The notes below the pieces were generated by a model. That model searched no databases, was not told the DNA's origin, and was given only the letters and a program-made list of their open reading frames with translations. Of a stretch of 54,013 nucleotides of DNA, positions 1 through 9,175 are shown piece by piece (positions within the stretch are counted from its first letter, which is position 1; every line of letters begins with the position of its first letter). Made by a program: the position numbers and the translations under genes. The DNA lies in assembly GCF_014836955.1 (NCBI RefSeq), contig NZ_JACSPV010000013.1:1-54013 (forward strand). The letters run 5' to 3'. This DNA is from Bacillus norwichensis. Lineage in GTDB: Bacteria; Bacillota; Bacilli; Bacillales; Bacillaceae_C.

Positions 1-84
1 GGTGTATTTTTTTGTTTTTTCAGATGTGCTCCCAACTGCTTAGCAGTAAGGGAGACCACCACATTCAGTATAGAACCTTTATAA

Positions 85-114
85 TTAAAAAAGTCAGCCC
101 AATGGACCGACTTT
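85..114 (-). terminator. Rho-independent terminator after the aldehyde dehydrogenase gene
   Basis: Read on the minus strand, AAGTCGG pairs with CTGACTT around a short loop, with G-U pairs, and is followed by a run of six T. It begins a few bases after the aldehyde dehydrogenase stop. Bases 1-84 hold no gene that I can support. Confidence 0.75.
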
Positions 115-118
115 CATC

Positions 119-1591
119 TTATTCAAAGAAATGGATCGGTTTCGGATCCAAATTGATATTGATTTGTTTCGTCTCTTGATATTCATCCAAGCCAAATGTT
201 CCAAGGCTTCTTCCAATTCCACTTTGTTTGTAGCCACCCCACGGAGCCTGAACGTTTGTCAGGTGATAAGCGTTCACCCAAGTAATTCCCGCGCGAACTT
301 TCTTGATAATGCGCATAGCTCTGTTTTGATCTTTCGAGAACACTGCACCTGCCAAGCCAAATTCCGTATCGTTCGCAATACGGATTGCTTCAGCCTCATC
401 TTTAAATTTTTGAATGACGACAACAGGGCCAAAAATCTCCTCCCGTACAATCCTCATATCACTTGTTACATCCGTGAAGACAGTTGGCTCGATAAAAAAT
501 CCTTTCTCCAAGCCGTCCCGCAGAATTCGGTTGCCGCCACATGCAAGATGGGCGCCCTCCTCTTTTCCAATCTGGATATATTCCAAAATGCTTTCCATGT
601 GTTTTTCGCTGACAATTGCTCCCATTTGAGAACTCTCTTCATTCCCTAGACCGACTTTAATCCTCTTTGCTCTTTCCACATATTTTTCAATAAATTCTTC
701 ATAAACACCTTCTTGCACAAAGATACGGCTGCCAGATGAGCAAACCTGCCCAGCCCCCATAAAAATGCCAAATAAAGCGTAATCAACAGCTGTTTCCAAA
801 TCTGCATCATCAAAAATGATGTTCGGCGATTTTCCTCCAAGTTCTAAAGAGACTTTCTTCAAATTGCCTGTGGCTGCCTGCATGATGTTCCGGCCAACTC
901 CCGTACTTCCTGTAAAGGAAACGATATCCACATCATCACTTTCAGCGATTACTTGGCCCACAATCGAACCAGATCCCATCAATAAATAGGCGACCCCTTT
1001 TGGCAAATCAGTCTGATCCATCAGTTCAAATACCTTAACAGCCGTTATCGGGGTAATTTCAGCAGGTTTTAAAATAATGGAATTTCCTGCCGCAAGTGCA
1101 GGAGCAATTTTCCAAACGCTCATCAACAAAGGGAAGTTCCATGGAACAATCAGCCCAGCAACCCCCATCGGCTCTTTGACAATCATTGTTTGCAAATCCC
1201 CAGTTGCTTGGTACGTAACGCCATCGGGATGATTGAGAAGCCCCGCATAATAACGGAAAGTGTTGGCTGCATCCGCAGCATCCGACCGTGCCTCCCTCAA
1301 AGTCTTACCGTTGTTTCTCATTTCAAGTTGCGCAAGCTCGTCTAAGTTTTCTTCCATTTTCACCGCAATTTGAAGCAATACTTCTGCTCTTTCCTGTGGA
1401 GTGCGGTCGGACCAAACGCCGCTTTCAAATGCTTTTTTGGCGATTTTAATCGCTTCTTTAGTCTCTTCCTTCGTTGCTTTCGGGGCTTTGGCAATGACTT
1501 CCTGATTTGCAGGATTTAGAATGTCTTGCATTTCCGGATTGCTTGAATCCACCCATTCCCCGTTGATATATAGTTTCAAGTTTTGTGTCAT
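119..1591 (-). CDS. NAD(P)-dependent aldehyde dehydrogenase, betaine-aldehyde dehydrogenase-like
   Basis: A 490-residue enzyme of the ALDH superfamily, which oxidises an aldehyde to the carboxylic acid in the cytoplasm. The oxyanion Asn (WNF, about 152), cofactor Lys (ILKPAE, 175), general-base Glu (LELGGK, 250) and nucleophile Cys (GQVCSSGSR, 284) are all present at normal spacing and length. A GGGAGG sequence precedes the ATG. It lies about 100 bases after the ThDP-enzyme gene, with no obvious terminator between, so the two are probably co-transcribed. The likely substrate is the aldehyde released by the ThDP enzyme or by the Rieske oxygenase; which one cannot be read from sequence. GbsA-like enzymes act on betaine aldehyde, but the family is too broad to name the substrate. 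Confidence 0.9.
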   Translation of the reverse strand: MTQNLKLYINGEWVDSSNPEMQDILNPANQEVIAKAPKATKEETKEAIKIAKKAFESGVWSDRTPQERAEVLLQIAVKMEENLDELAQLEMRNNGKTLREARSDAADAANTFRYYAGLLNHPDGVTYQATGDLQTMIVKEPMGVAGLIVPWNFPLLMSVWKIAPALAAGNSIILKPAEITPITAVKVFELMDQTDLPKGVAYLLMGSGSIVGQVIAESDDVDIVSFTGSTGVGRNIMQAATGNLKKVSLELGGKSPNIIFDDADLETAVDYALFGIFMGAGQVCSSGSRIFVQEGVYEEFIEKYVERAKRIKVGLGNEESSQMGAIVSEKHMESILEYIQIGKEEGAHLACGGNRILRDGLEKGFFIEPTVFTDVTSDMRIVREEIFGPVVVIQKFKDEAEAIRIANDTEFGLAGAVFSKDQNRAMRIIKKVRAGITWVNAYHLTNVQAPWGGYKQSGIGRSLGTFGLDEYQETKQININLDPKPIHFFE

Positions 1592-1693
1592 ACCCCTGAT
1601 GCCTCCCTAATTCGCAGCTTTGGTAATATTTCTTTTAAAATAAAATTGGCAAAGCCGTGCTCACTCCAGTCCCCGTATGAGCGCCAGTTACCA

Positions 1694-3403
1694 TTATCCT
1701 CCATGTGGTCGGAAAGAACGGATATATTCGTCGGAATCTTCATAATGAAGAATTCCAATGGCATGTACATCCACAACAACCATATAAGGTTTTTTACTAG
1801 CAATAGCATTGGCCAATCCTTTTTCAAACCCTTCGACGGATGTTACTTTTTCCGATTCGAAGCCCATGGATTGTGCCATCATGACGAAATCTGGATTTTT
1901 CAAATCAACAGCCGTCTTTCTGCCATATGCTGCCTCTTGGTAATATTTTAGAATTCCGTATCCTCCATCATCGAACAACAAGACAATAATGGGTGTATCT
2001 TCCTGTACTGCAGTAATCATCTCACCTGCGTTCACCATGAACCCACCATCACCTGCAACAAGCACAACTGGTTTTTCAGGCTGACCCATTTTGGCACCAA
2101 TTGCCATTGGCAGGCCTTGTCCAATTCCTCCGCCAGTCATATAAAGATAATTTCTTGGCTCGTGAACGTCGACCAGTTTATTTGCCCAAGTATAACCAGG
2201 TATTGTCACGTCAGTTACAAGGATCGTATTCTCAAGAAGCTGGTCATTCATGATTGAAGCGATATCTCCATAAGGCTCTATTGTGCTGCAAAGATCATCG
2301 CGAACACCCTGGCGACAAGCTTTTACTTCTTCCACATAACTTATATCAGGATTGATTTTCTTTTTTGCCAATTCCTTGTTGATTTCATGTAAAACAGCTT
2401 TAGCATCGCCTACCAATCCGTATAGCGTATCAAAATTGCGGTTAAACGCAGTTGGATTCAAATCAATATTGATATGATTTTCAGGCACGGGAGATGTCCA
2501 ACCATTTGTTTCTCCACCTCGGAAACGCACTCCGATGCTAATGAGTAAATCTGACTTGCTTAAGAGTTCCTCAAATCGGGGGAACCACGCAAAATTTCCT
2601 ATACAAAGCGGGTGTTCTTCAGGAATAGCCCCTTTTGCGGATTCACTTGTTACAACGGCAGGTTGAATTTTTCCCACTAAAGACAAGAGCTCCTCAGAAG
2701 CACCTGAATGAACCACTCCATCTCCAACCCAAATAACAGGTCTTTTGGCTGACGCAATTGTTTCAATGATTTCTGCTGGGAGAGTGACTTTCGCTTCTGG
2801 ATTCTCCACTGTTTGCACTTCGACCAATTGATTTTTTGGAATAATCATCGCTTGGAAATTCGTTGGGATCTGAACAGTAACAGGCCCTGTTGGCACAGTC
2901 TGAGCCTCTTTGATTGCTTTTCGCATGAATGGTGTGATCAATTTCGGTCGTTTTAATAGATAAGCGGCTTTGTTTGCCCCATCCATCATTTTCAATTGAT
3001 CTTTACATTCATGAATATAGCGTTGGTCCGTTCCGATATAGTTGGAATCAGCTTCACCTGTAATATGAAGAAGTGGTGTGCCGGAATTCCACGTTTCCGT
3101 TAATGAACCCGCACCATTTCCTGCACCAGCTCCCGTACTTGTCAACACAACGCCCAACTTACCAGTCGCTCTCGAATATGCATCCGCCATATTAACCGCG
3201 CCGCTTTCTCCTCGGGCAGTCGCCATGCGGATCTTTCCATTACGAAGCATTGCATCATAGATTGGCATATTATGAATACTAACGATACCGAAGATAACCT
3301 CTACACCTGCATCCACAAGCTCTTCCACAAGTGCATCTGCAACTGTGTATTCAGTTTGGTTATTTTTGAGTCCTAATACTGTATGTTCTACTTGATTATC
3401 CAT
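1694..3403 (-). CDS. Thiamine-diphosphate-dependent enzyme (acetolactate synthase / 2-oxoacid decarboxylase superfamily)
   Basis: A 569-residue three-domain ThDP enzyme: PYR domain (about 18-185), central domain (about 210-340) and PP domain (about 380-550). The activating Glu sits in ARGESGAVN (E66). The PP motif begins GDGGF and ends in DDGGYG, where many relatives have NN. Known members are acetolactate synthase, benzoylformate, indolepyruvate and phenylpyruvate decarboxylases and glyoxylate carboligase. There is no small regulatory subunit nearby, which argues against a biosynthetic acetolactate synthase. With an amino acid permease, an amino acid dehydrogenase and an aldehyde dehydrogenase beside it, decarboxylation of a 2-oxo acid to an aldehyde is my preferred role, as inference. 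GGGAGG lies upstream of the ATG. Family certain, reaction uncertain. Confidence 0.85.
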   Translation of the reverse strand: MDNQVEHTVLGLKNNQTEYTVADALVEELVDAGVEVIFGIVSIHNMPIYDAMLRNGKIRMATARGESGAVNMADAYSRATGKLGVVLTSTGAGAGNGAGSLTETWNSGTPLLHITGEADSNYIGTDQRYIHECKDQLKMMDGANKAAYLLKRPKLITPFMRKAIKEAQTVPTGPVTVQIPTNFQAMIIPKNQLVEVQTVENPEAKVTLPAEIIETIASAKRPVIWVGDGVVHSGASEELLSLVGKIQPAVVTSESAKGAIPEEHPLCIGNFAWFPRFEELLSKSDLLISIGVRFRGGETNGWTSPVPENHINIDLNPTAFNRNFDTLYGLVGDAKAVLHEINKELAKKKINPDISYVEEVKACRQGVRDDLCSTIEPYGDIASIMNDQLLENTILVTDVTIPGYTWANKLVDVHEPRNYLYMTGGGIGQGLPMAIGAKMGQPEKPVVLVAGDGGFMVNAGEMITAVQEDTPIIVLLFDDGGYGILKYYQEAAYGRKTAVDLKNPDFVMMAQSMGFESEKVTSVEGFEKGLANAIASKKPYMVVVDVHAIGILHYEDSDEYIRSFRPHGG

Positions 3404-3569
3404 TGTGATCCTCCCAAAGATGTTTTATAAAAATGTATATAGCAATTACTGTCGACTTCCATTAGCCTTTGATTTATAAAAATACTTCTCCTCTTCACTC
3501 TCTCATTATAAACGCAATTTTTATGTCAAGTTCCCACTGTAAAACTTTAATGCTCAAATTCTTTTGCTG

Positions 3570-3629
3570 AAAAAAGACTTCCGCTACCGCCGACATCGAT
3601 CAAGATACCTCGGCCAGAGCTACGGAATC
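3570..3629 (-). terminator. Probable terminator after the amino acid permease gene
   Basis: On the minus strand TTCCG..CGGAA encloses GCCGA..TCGGC, followed by a run of six T. It lies just after the permease stop and before the ThDP-enzyme gene, so GDH-permease and ThDP-ALDH are probably separate units. No exact GG-N10-GC sigma-54 site was found in 3404-3645. Confidence 0.5.
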
Positions 3630-3645
3630 TACGATTTTAAAAAAC

Positions 3646-5061
3646 TTAAATTATTTTATCTGTTTGCCCTAAGACAGCCGAATCTACTTTATTTCTGGTA
3701 AATTTAAAATAGTAGAACACGTAACAAAGTACTACGAAGCCGAAACCAATATATAGTGATGTCCTTTGAGTTGGATCGAATGCGGTGAATATAACGATTC
3801 CAACACACATAAGCAGACAAAGGATTGGGACAAGAGGGAAGAAAGGAACTTTGAATGCCAAGTCCGCCAATTTTCCACCTTTAGCGATGTATTGCTTGCG
3901 GAAACAATATTGCGCCCAGGCAATTGCCATCCATGTAACAACGCCTCCAACTCCGCTAATCGCCAAAAGTACTACGAACAATGTTTCCTCTGCGATGACA
4001 CTTGTCAGCAGGGACAATAATGCAAATACGAGGGTAACTAGCAGTGCATTCATCGGCACTCCACGCTTATTTACTTTTCCAAACACCGGCGGAGCCTGTC
4101 CGCTTTGTGAAAGCGAGAAAAGTATCCTTGTACAGGCGAATAATCCTGTATTTCCGACTGATAAAATTGCGGTCAAGATAACAAAGTTCATAATGTCCGC
4201 CGCAAAAGGAATACCGATCATATCGAATACGGTTACAAATGGACTCTCCAGCACTCCAGCTTCTTTCCATGGAACGATGGCTGATAGAACAAAGGTTGCC
4301 AATACATAGAAAACTAAAATCCGAATAATGATGCTTCGAATTGCTTTTGGTATATTCTTATCCGGCTCCTCTGTTTCACCCGCTGCGACACCCATGATCT
4401 CCGAACCCATAAAAGCATACACGACTGTCATCATTGAAACAAAAACTCCTGTGAACCCGGTTGGAAACAATCCCTCACTGAAAAAATTTGAAAGGAATGG
4501 TGCTGATTCTCCTTTGATTGGAACAAGCCCAAAGATGGCCGCTCCGCCAATGACGATAAAGAAGAGCACAGCAACAACTTTAACAGCTGAAAACCAATAC
4601 TCCGTCTCCGCAAAGCTTCTCGTTGTCAAAGCATTAATACCGAAAAGGAGCAAGGCGAAAACTGTACACCACACCCATACCGGCACATCCGGAAACCACC
4701 TAGCCATTAACAATCCCGCCGCGATAAATTCAAGACCAACATAAATAGCCCAACTCAGCCAGTATGTCCACCCAATCATGAATCCAGTTGCAGGACCGAT
4801 ACATTTTTCAGCATGGGCTTGAAATGACCCCGATACTGGCATGACCACTGACAACTCCCCTAGACAAACCATGACCAAATACATAACCAGACCGCCAAAC
4901 AAATATGCGGTGATCGCTCCTGCAGGACCAGCTTCTCCAATTGCATAGCCTGATCCTAAGAATAACCCTGTTCCAATAACCCCGCCGATTGACATCATAA
5001 ATAAATGCCGACTTTTCATTGAACGTTTCAATTCTTTTGGCTGATTCCCCTGCTCTTGCAT
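3646..5061 (-). CDS. Amino acid permease, APC superfamily (AAT family)
   Basis: An integral membrane amino acid:proton symporter of about 471 residues with roughly 12 hydrophobic segments. The N-terminal stretch has the APC signature SIGGVIGTGLFLGSG, in which GTG lines the substrate site of the family. A second ATG at 5061 is chosen over the upstream one at 5079 because GTGGGGG stands seven to eight bases before it, and the earlier ATG has no ribosome site. It follows the amino acid dehydrogenase gene by 86 bases and is followed by a terminator. Import of the amino acid that the dehydrogenase deaminates is the natural reading. Relatives carry arginine, lysine, aromatic amino acids or GABA; specificity is not visible. 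Confidence 0.88.
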   Translation of the reverse strand: MQEQGNQPKELKRSMKSRHLFMMSIGGVIGTGLFLGSGYAIGEAGPAGAITAYLFGGLVMYLVMVCLGELSVVMPVSGSFQAHAEKCIGPATGFMIGWTYWLSWAIYVGLEFIAAGLLMARWFPDVPVWVWCTVFALLLFGINALTTRSFAETEYWFSAVKVVAVLFFIVIGGAAIFGLVPIKGESAPFLSNFFSEGLFPTGFTGVFVSMMTVVYAFMGSEIMGVAAGETEEPDKNIPKAIRSIIIRILVFYVLATFVLSAIVPWKEAGVLESPFVTVFDMIGIPFAADIMNFVILTAILSVGNTGLFACTRILFSLSQSGQAPPVFGKVNKRGVPMNALLVTLVFALLSLLTSVIAEETLFVVLLAISGVGGVVTWMAIAWAQYCFRKQYIAKGGKLADLAFKVPFFPLVPILCLLMCVGIVIFTAFDPTQRTSLYIGFGFVVLCYVFYYFKFTRNKVDSAVLGQTDKII

Positions 5062-5147
5062 CCAATTCCCCCACTTCAATGATTATAGCGCTTTCTTTTT
5101 TAACCAGGCGGTCAATGGCTAGATGCACTTTTCCGCTTGGTCTTTAT

Positions 5148-6323
5148 TTATTGCACAGCTGCTGTTGGACACGGTGACGTATATTCCAATGAATCGCTTT
5201 TTATAGGTTCAAAAATGTCATAAGCCACATCTCTTTGATATCGGTTTTGCTTTTTGGCTTCTGTAAACAAACGGAACACATTTTTTCTACAGAGTCTTTC
5301 GATATCATCAATAACAGCTTGTGGCTCTGCTTTTACAAGCCCGAAAATTACGGCATCGTAAGCTCGAATCGCTCCCAGGTTTGCAACGAAATCGTTAACG
5401 ATATCAACGTTTTTTTCTTTAAGGATTTCGTCACCTTCAGCAGAAACAGGAATATTCGCCGCTTCCACAAGCAAGCTCGCTTCTACCTTATCTGCGTTGG
5501 ACCCGTTAATAACATCTTCCAAAGCACAAGGGATCAAAATATCGCTGGCAACATCAAGCCATTCAGAATTTGGTCTGATCTTATAATGAGATTCAAAAAA
5601 GGCCTTATCCATTTCACCGTACACATTTTTATGCTCAATTAGTTTTGGGACATCTAATCCTTCTTCACATGTTACAAGCAAATTGGCATCCGAGATTCCG
5701 ACCACTTTATAACCCAGTTGAGACAGCTTCAACGCACAACTTGCACCAACACAGCCAAACCCTTGGATGACTACCTTCGCACCTTCCTGTCCCTTCTTAT
5801 ATTTCCATGCTTCATCTGCTGAAAAAGCAACGCCATATCCAGTTACGACATCATTGACAAGCAGGCCGTCAATTCTCTTTGTTAAAAGCTCATCATAATC
5901 CTTGATTCCTTGAAGGATAGCCGGATCCTTCTTCATGGATTGTGTCAGTGGTATATCGATGCCAAATTCACGGAAAATTCCCAAAACATCTTCATACTTT
6001 GTTCCAAGATCACTCCCAAGAGAAACACCATTATCAACATAAGGCATCATCGCGATCATGAACCTTCTTAATACGTCGTATGCATCAGGAGCTTTATAAT
6101 CGTATGAGATTCCTGCTTTACAGCCCCCTGTAGTTTCAGACTCGCTGGCAACATATTTATAAGCCATTGCTTCTGCAAGCCTTTCAACTTCCTCCTTTGT
6201 CACCGTAGGATGCATCCTTGTACCGCCACCGGTATAGCCTTTTACAAAATTGTGAACAACCATCCAACCTTTTGCATCAGTTTCTGTATCATTCCATTCC
6301 ACAACTAAATATGGTTTAGACAT
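5148..6323 (-). CDS. Glu/Leu/Phe/Val dehydrogenase family amino acid dehydrogenase
   Basis: A 391-residue NAD(P)-dependent oxidative deaminase that converts an amino acid to its 2-oxo acid plus ammonium. The substrate-binding and catalytic lysines are in AMAYKYV (K56) and GGCKAGI (K69). SDLGTKYED carries the conserved Asp, and GFGCVGASC is the dinucleotide fold. The length falls between leucine dehydrogenases (about 365) and glutamate dehydrogenases (about 430). The reading frame is open to 6425, but the ATG at 6323 has TTAGGAGGAATCAGA directly before it and starts the conserved fold. It lies between the Rieske gene and the permease. Its product could feed the ThDP enzyme downstream. Leu, Phe, Val or Glu specificity cannot be decided here. 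Confidence 0.88.
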   Translation of the reverse strand: MSKPYLVVEWNDTETDAKGWMVVHNFVKGYTGGGTRMHPTVTKEEVERLAEAMAYKYVASESETTGGCKAGISYDYKAPDAYDVLRRFMIAMMPYVDNGVSLGSDLGTKYEDVLGIFREFGIDIPLTQSMKKDPAILQGIKDYDELLTKRIDGLLVNDVVTGYGVAFSADEAWKYKKGQEGAKVVIQGFGCVGASCALKLSQLGYKVVGISDANLLVTCEEGLDVPKLIEHKNVYGEMDKAFFESHYKIRPNSEWLDVASDILIPCALEDVINGSNADKVEASLLVEAANIPVSAEGDEILKEKNVDIVNDFVANLGAIRAYDAVIFGLVKAEPQAVIDDIERLCRKNVFRLFTEAKKQNRYQRDVAYDIFEPIKSDSLEYTSPCPTAAVQ

Positions 6324-6411
6324 TCTGATTCCTCCTAAGATGTAGTTACAAAACTCTTTATCAAAAATAGATATAAAACTAACCATATCATAACAACATG
6401 TAAATGCATGA

Positions 6412-6434
6412 ACTCCCTTCACCAAGAAAGGAGT
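6412..6434 (-). other. Intergenic hairpin between the Rieske and amino acid dehydrogenase genes
   Basis: A nine-pair stem with one G-U pair (ACTCCTTTC / GAAGGGAGT, loop TTGGT on the minus strand) lies just after the Rieske stop. It has no T run, so it may be a 3'-end stabiliser or processing site rather than a terminator. Confidence 0.4.
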
Positions 6435-6447
6435 CCTGCCGTAATTT

Positions 6448-7491
6448 TTAATCCACTTTCATTTTCTCTCGATAACGCTGATGGAAATATTTAATGGCGT
6501 ATTCGGTCGGTGAATAGATTCCTCTTTCAAATGCCTGCGTATCGAACCCTTTTTGTAGTAATTCTACAAGATCAAAATCTTCCCGGCGGACCTGATCCAC
6601 AAATCTGATTAACTCTTCGTTCTCCTCAGAGATTTCGTCAGATTTAAAATAGTAGCTGTAAATAGCCAGGGATTTATCGGGAGCTAGTGGTAAAATTTGA
6701 CTAGTCGTCATATTTCCATCTTTTCCTGGATAAATGCTGACCATCAAGTTGGGCCATACCCAATAGAAATTTGCATGTTCTGCACGCTCTTCATCCGTCT
6801 TACTAGTCATCTTGGAGTATTGGCATGAAAAGTTGTCATGCAGATCGATATAGTAATTTTTCATATCAAACGTTTTGGAAAATTCTGGGTGAGCAATTTT
6901 ACAGTGGTCACACTCCAGATAATTGTCCACAACTGCTTTCCAGTTCGCATCAATGATCCTTGTTGTCACACGTACTTTTTTCAACGATTCAAGAAATGTG
7001 TATTTTTCAATATCTTTTACGAATTCTCCGAGGGTTTCAGCCATTGGCTTAGCTTCCGGGTCAAGGTTGATGAAAATCATTCCTTTATATATTTCCAGGC
7101 TCACCTTCGTCATACAGCTGTGTTTGCCCAACTCATTCGTGTCAAAGTTGGGAGCCTTATTCAGTTTTCCATCCAATTGGAATGTCCAGCCATGATATTG
7201 GCACATGAAAACCCTTTTATTTCCGGACTCACTTTTTTCCACTTTTGAGCCCCTATGAGGACAAATATTATAAAACGCATGGATTTCATTATTTTTGTCT
7301 CTACTGATGATCAACGGCTGGTCAGCAATATCAAAAGTGAAGAAATCACCGATTTTTTCAACTTGGCTAGTATGCCCTGCCAAAACCCAGCTGCTACGGA
7401 AAATCTCTTTTTTCTCTTCCTCAAAAATTTTTGGATCAACATAATTTTTATAGGGGAGGGTGTACTCCAAAGTGTGTGTCGTTGTAGCCAT
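6448..7491 (-). CDS. Rieske non-heme iron oxygenase, alpha subunit, quaternary-ammonium (CntA/GbcA-like) type
   Basis: A 347-residue oxygenase. The Rieske [2Fe-2S] ligands are C77-x-H79 (CPHRG) and C97-x2-H100 (CQYHGW). The mononuclear iron ligands are H196, H201 (ECDHCKIAH) and D305 (REDFDL). The residue three before H196 is Glu (E193), where ring-hydroxylating dioxygenases such as naphthalene dioxygenase have the bridging Asp. Glu there is characteristic of carnitine monooxygenase CntA/YeaW and glycine-betaine demethylase GbcA. I therefore infer a quaternary or methylated amine substrate rather than an arene. Electrons should come from the ferredoxin and reductase encoded upstream. A sigma-54 promoter sits 46-61 bases before the ATG. 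Genome pipelines often label this family aromatic ring-hydroxylating dioxygenase. Confidence 0.9.
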   Translation of the reverse strand: MATTTHTLEYTLPYKNYVDPKIFEEEKKEIFRSSWVLAGHTSQVEKIGDFFTFDIADQPLIISRDKNNEIHAFYNICPHRGSKVEKSESGNKRVFMCQYHGWTFQLDGKLNKAPNFDTNELGKHSCMTKVSLEIYKGMIFINLDPEAKPMAETLGEFVKDIEKYTFLESLKKVRVTTRIIDANWKAVVDNYLECDHCKIAHPEFSKTFDMKNYYIDLHDNFSCQYSKMTSKTDEERAEHANFYWVWPNLMVSIYPGKDGNMTTSQILPLAPDKSLAIYSYYFKSDEISEENEELIRFVDQVRREDFDLVELLQKGFDTQAFERGIYSPTEYAIKYFHQRYREKMKVD

Positions 7492-7536
7492 TAAAAAAAC
7501 TCCCTTCTCTTCTCAACACTCTTGTATTTTATAATT

Positions 7537-7552
7537 GCAAAATCTGTACCAA
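7537..7552 (-). promoter_or_regulatory. Sigma-54 (-24/-12) promoter of the Rieske oxygenase gene
   Basis: The minus strand reads TTGGTACAGATTTTGC. GG and GC are separated by exactly ten bases, as SigL/RpoN promoters require, 46 bases before the oxygenase ATG. The sequence TTGG and TTGC elements match consensus. Confidence 0.85.
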
Positions 7553-7623
7553 CTTCTTAGGTAGGCAAAAGCTTATAAGCACAAGGTTTTATAAAAATGA
7601 AAACGAGTTCATTTGTGTTCACA

Positions 7624-7639
7624 GAGTGCCAATGCACTC
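7624..7639. promoter_or_regulatory. Candidate upstream activator site (GAGT-N8-ACTC) for the sigma-54 activator
   Basis: GAGTGCCAATGCACTC is a 6+4+6 palindrome about 75 bases upstream of the -24 element of the oxygenase promoter. A 16-base palindrome with the same outer bases lies at the equivalent place of the other sigma-54 promoter. This is inference from two sites only. Confidence 0.6.
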
Positions 7640-7745
7640 ACATGATGATGCTGGATCGAGTTCCAAAACTGGATAGTAGCTTCAAAAGACGAACAGTTTC
7701 TTTTTTAAAATCAGAATATCGAGGTACAAATTTCTTAAACATTTA

Positions 7746-8000
7746 TCAAACAGCCTCTTCTTCTAATGAAGGGTCTGCGAACGGCTCCTCTTCCACCATG
7801 ATTGAGCTTGTTGGACATTCGTCTCGTGCATCTTCCAAATCTTCAACCAAATTTTCCGGTACCGGAACAGCACCAACGTTCAAATCCAACAGACTGAATG
7901 AAACACCTTCCTCGTTATAATCGAAGATTTCAGGTGCTACCTCCCCGCATGCTCCGCAACCGATACAGGTATCCTGGTCAACTTTTACATATAAAGCCAT
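7746..8000 (-). CDS. Ferredoxin, single [4Fe-4S] cluster type
   Basis: An 84-residue acidic electron carrier. Cysteines C12, C15 and C18 (CIGCGAC) plus C62 (DECPTSS) make one [4Fe-4S] site. The second CxxCxxC set of bacterial 2x[4Fe-4S] ferredoxins is absent. An acidic C-terminal tail follows. It starts 15 bases after the reductase stop, so both genes form one transcript from the sigma-54 promoter near 9180. It probably passes electrons from the NADPH reductase to the Rieske centre. That is unusual, because most Rieske systems use [2Fe-2S] ferredoxins or a fused flavin reductase. Confidence 0.9.
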   Translation of the reverse strand: MALYVKVDQDTCIGCGACGEVAPEIFDYNEEGVSFSLLDLNVGAVPVPENLVEDLEDARDECPTSSIMVEEEPFADPSLEEEAV

Positions 8001-8015
8001 ATCTATAACTCTCCT

Positions 8016-9029
8016 TTATACTCTAGATGTCTTCTTTTCTTCCATCAGGCTCGTACTATGAACCGTTTGTAGCTTCGCATTCGGATCTAAATAGACCTTC
8101 GCATTGCTGACTGCGACCGGTGCTTCTCCGAACCCGGTGGCGATCAGTTTTACTTTTCCATTGTATGTGCAAATATCACCAACCGCATAGATCCCTTCAA
8201 TATTTGTCTCCATTTTGGAGTTCACTAGAATGGAGTTCTTTTCGATGTCCAATCCCCAATCCTTGATTGGTCCTAAAGAAGAGATAAAGCCATAGTTTAC
8301 GAGTACTTCGTCTACTTCCAGCTCGACACTCGCTTCACCCTTTGCTTCTTGGACGATCACTTTCTTTACTCTTTCATCGCCGATAAGCTCAACAGGCACA
8401 TATGGTGTTAAAATTTCCACCTTTGATTGCTGAAGTAATTCAACACTGTGTTCATGGGCACGGAACCGATCTCTACGGTGAACAATCGTCACTTTCTCTG
8501 CAATTGGTTCAAGCATCATCGCCCAGTCGACCGCTGAATCTCCGCCGCCAAAAACGACGACCCTTCTGCCTTCAAACGGCGCCAGGCTTTGAATGGAATA
8601 ATGCAAGTTCGTTTCCTCAAACCTTTCTTCCCCTTCCAATTTCAGCTTGCGAGGCTGGAATGCACCGTTTCCTGCAGTAACAATAATTGACTTTGAATAA
8701 TGGATCCCTTTATTCGTGATTATTTTAAATTGACCGTTTGCTTCTTTAACGACATTTCCCACTGTCTCCCCAAGACATGTTTGTACTTCGAACTGATTCA
8801 TTTGTTCAGTCAAATTGTTGATGAGTTCCTGGGCCCTCACTTTTGGAAAGCCGGCAATGTCATAAATATACTTTTCCGGGTAAAGGGCCGCCAGTTGTCC
8901 ACCCAATTGTGGTAGGCTTTCGATGATTTTTACCGAAGCCTGCCGCATGCCGGCATAAAAGGCGGTAAATAGCCCTACAGGACCACCGCCGATAATTGTA
9001 ATATCTGTTATCTGATTACCATCTAACAT
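8016..9029 (-). CDS. Ferredoxin-NADP(+) reductase, thioredoxin-reductase-like (YumC) type
   Basis: A 337-residue flavoprotein that transfers electrons between NADPH and ferredoxin. The FAD-binding GGGPVGLF (about 14-21) and NADPH-binding GGGDSAVDW (about 162-170) motifs are clear, with the C-terminal FAD motif AVGDICTY. There is no CxxC redox pair, which separates it from true thioredoxin reductases and matches the B. subtilis YumC family. GAGGAGG precedes the ATG. A perfect sigma-54 promoter lies about 150 bases upstream. This is probably a dedicated copy for the oxygenase, with a housekeeping paralogue elsewhere in the genome (inference). Confidence 0.92.
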   Translation of the reverse strand: MLDGNQITDITIIGGGPVGLFTAFYAGMRQASVKIIESLPQLGGQLAALYPEKYIYDIAGFPKVRAQELINNLTEQMNQFEVQTCLGETVGNVVKEANGQFKIITNKGIHYSKSIIVTAGNGAFQPRKLKLEGEERFEETNLHYSIQSLAPFEGRRVVVFGGGDSAVDWAMMLEPIAEKVTIVHRRDRFRAHEHSVELLQQSKVEILTPYVPVELIGDERVKKVIVQEAKGEASVELEVDEVLVNYGFISSLGPIKDWGLDIEKNSILVNSKMETNIEGIYAVGDICTYNGKVKLIATGFGEAPVAVSNAKVYLDPNAKLQTVHSTSLMEEKKTSRV

Positions 9030-9175
9030 GTTTTAATGGCCTCCTCTTTCTAAAACAACTTATATTTACAATTCAAAACAATTCATCTATATTTAGTTAA
9101 TGCAAGTTCATCCCTTGCAAATTGTTACTCCTTTTGTTGCGGCAATCTTAATTGCTCTCTATAATCTCATATCTC

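Noticed and set aside
3404-3569. A third sigma-54 promoter before the ThDP-enzyme gene
   Set aside because: GCAA sequences occur, but none has CC exactly ten bases away on the plus strand, so the strict GG-N10-GC rule fails.
6324-6411. A riboswitch or T-box leader before the amino acid dehydrogenase gene
   Set aside because: The stretch is short and AT-rich, with no T-box sequence and no terminator/antiterminator pair.
7623-7640. A second -24 element (TTGGCAC) on the minus strand near 7630
   Set aside because: The sequence occurs inside the palindrome, but no GC lies ten bases downstream of GG. I treat it as the activator site only.
7597-7920. A 107-codon plus-strand frame across the ferredoxin gene
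   Set aside because: It is mostly antisense to the ferredoxin and contains the candidate activator site. It has no recognisable protein features.
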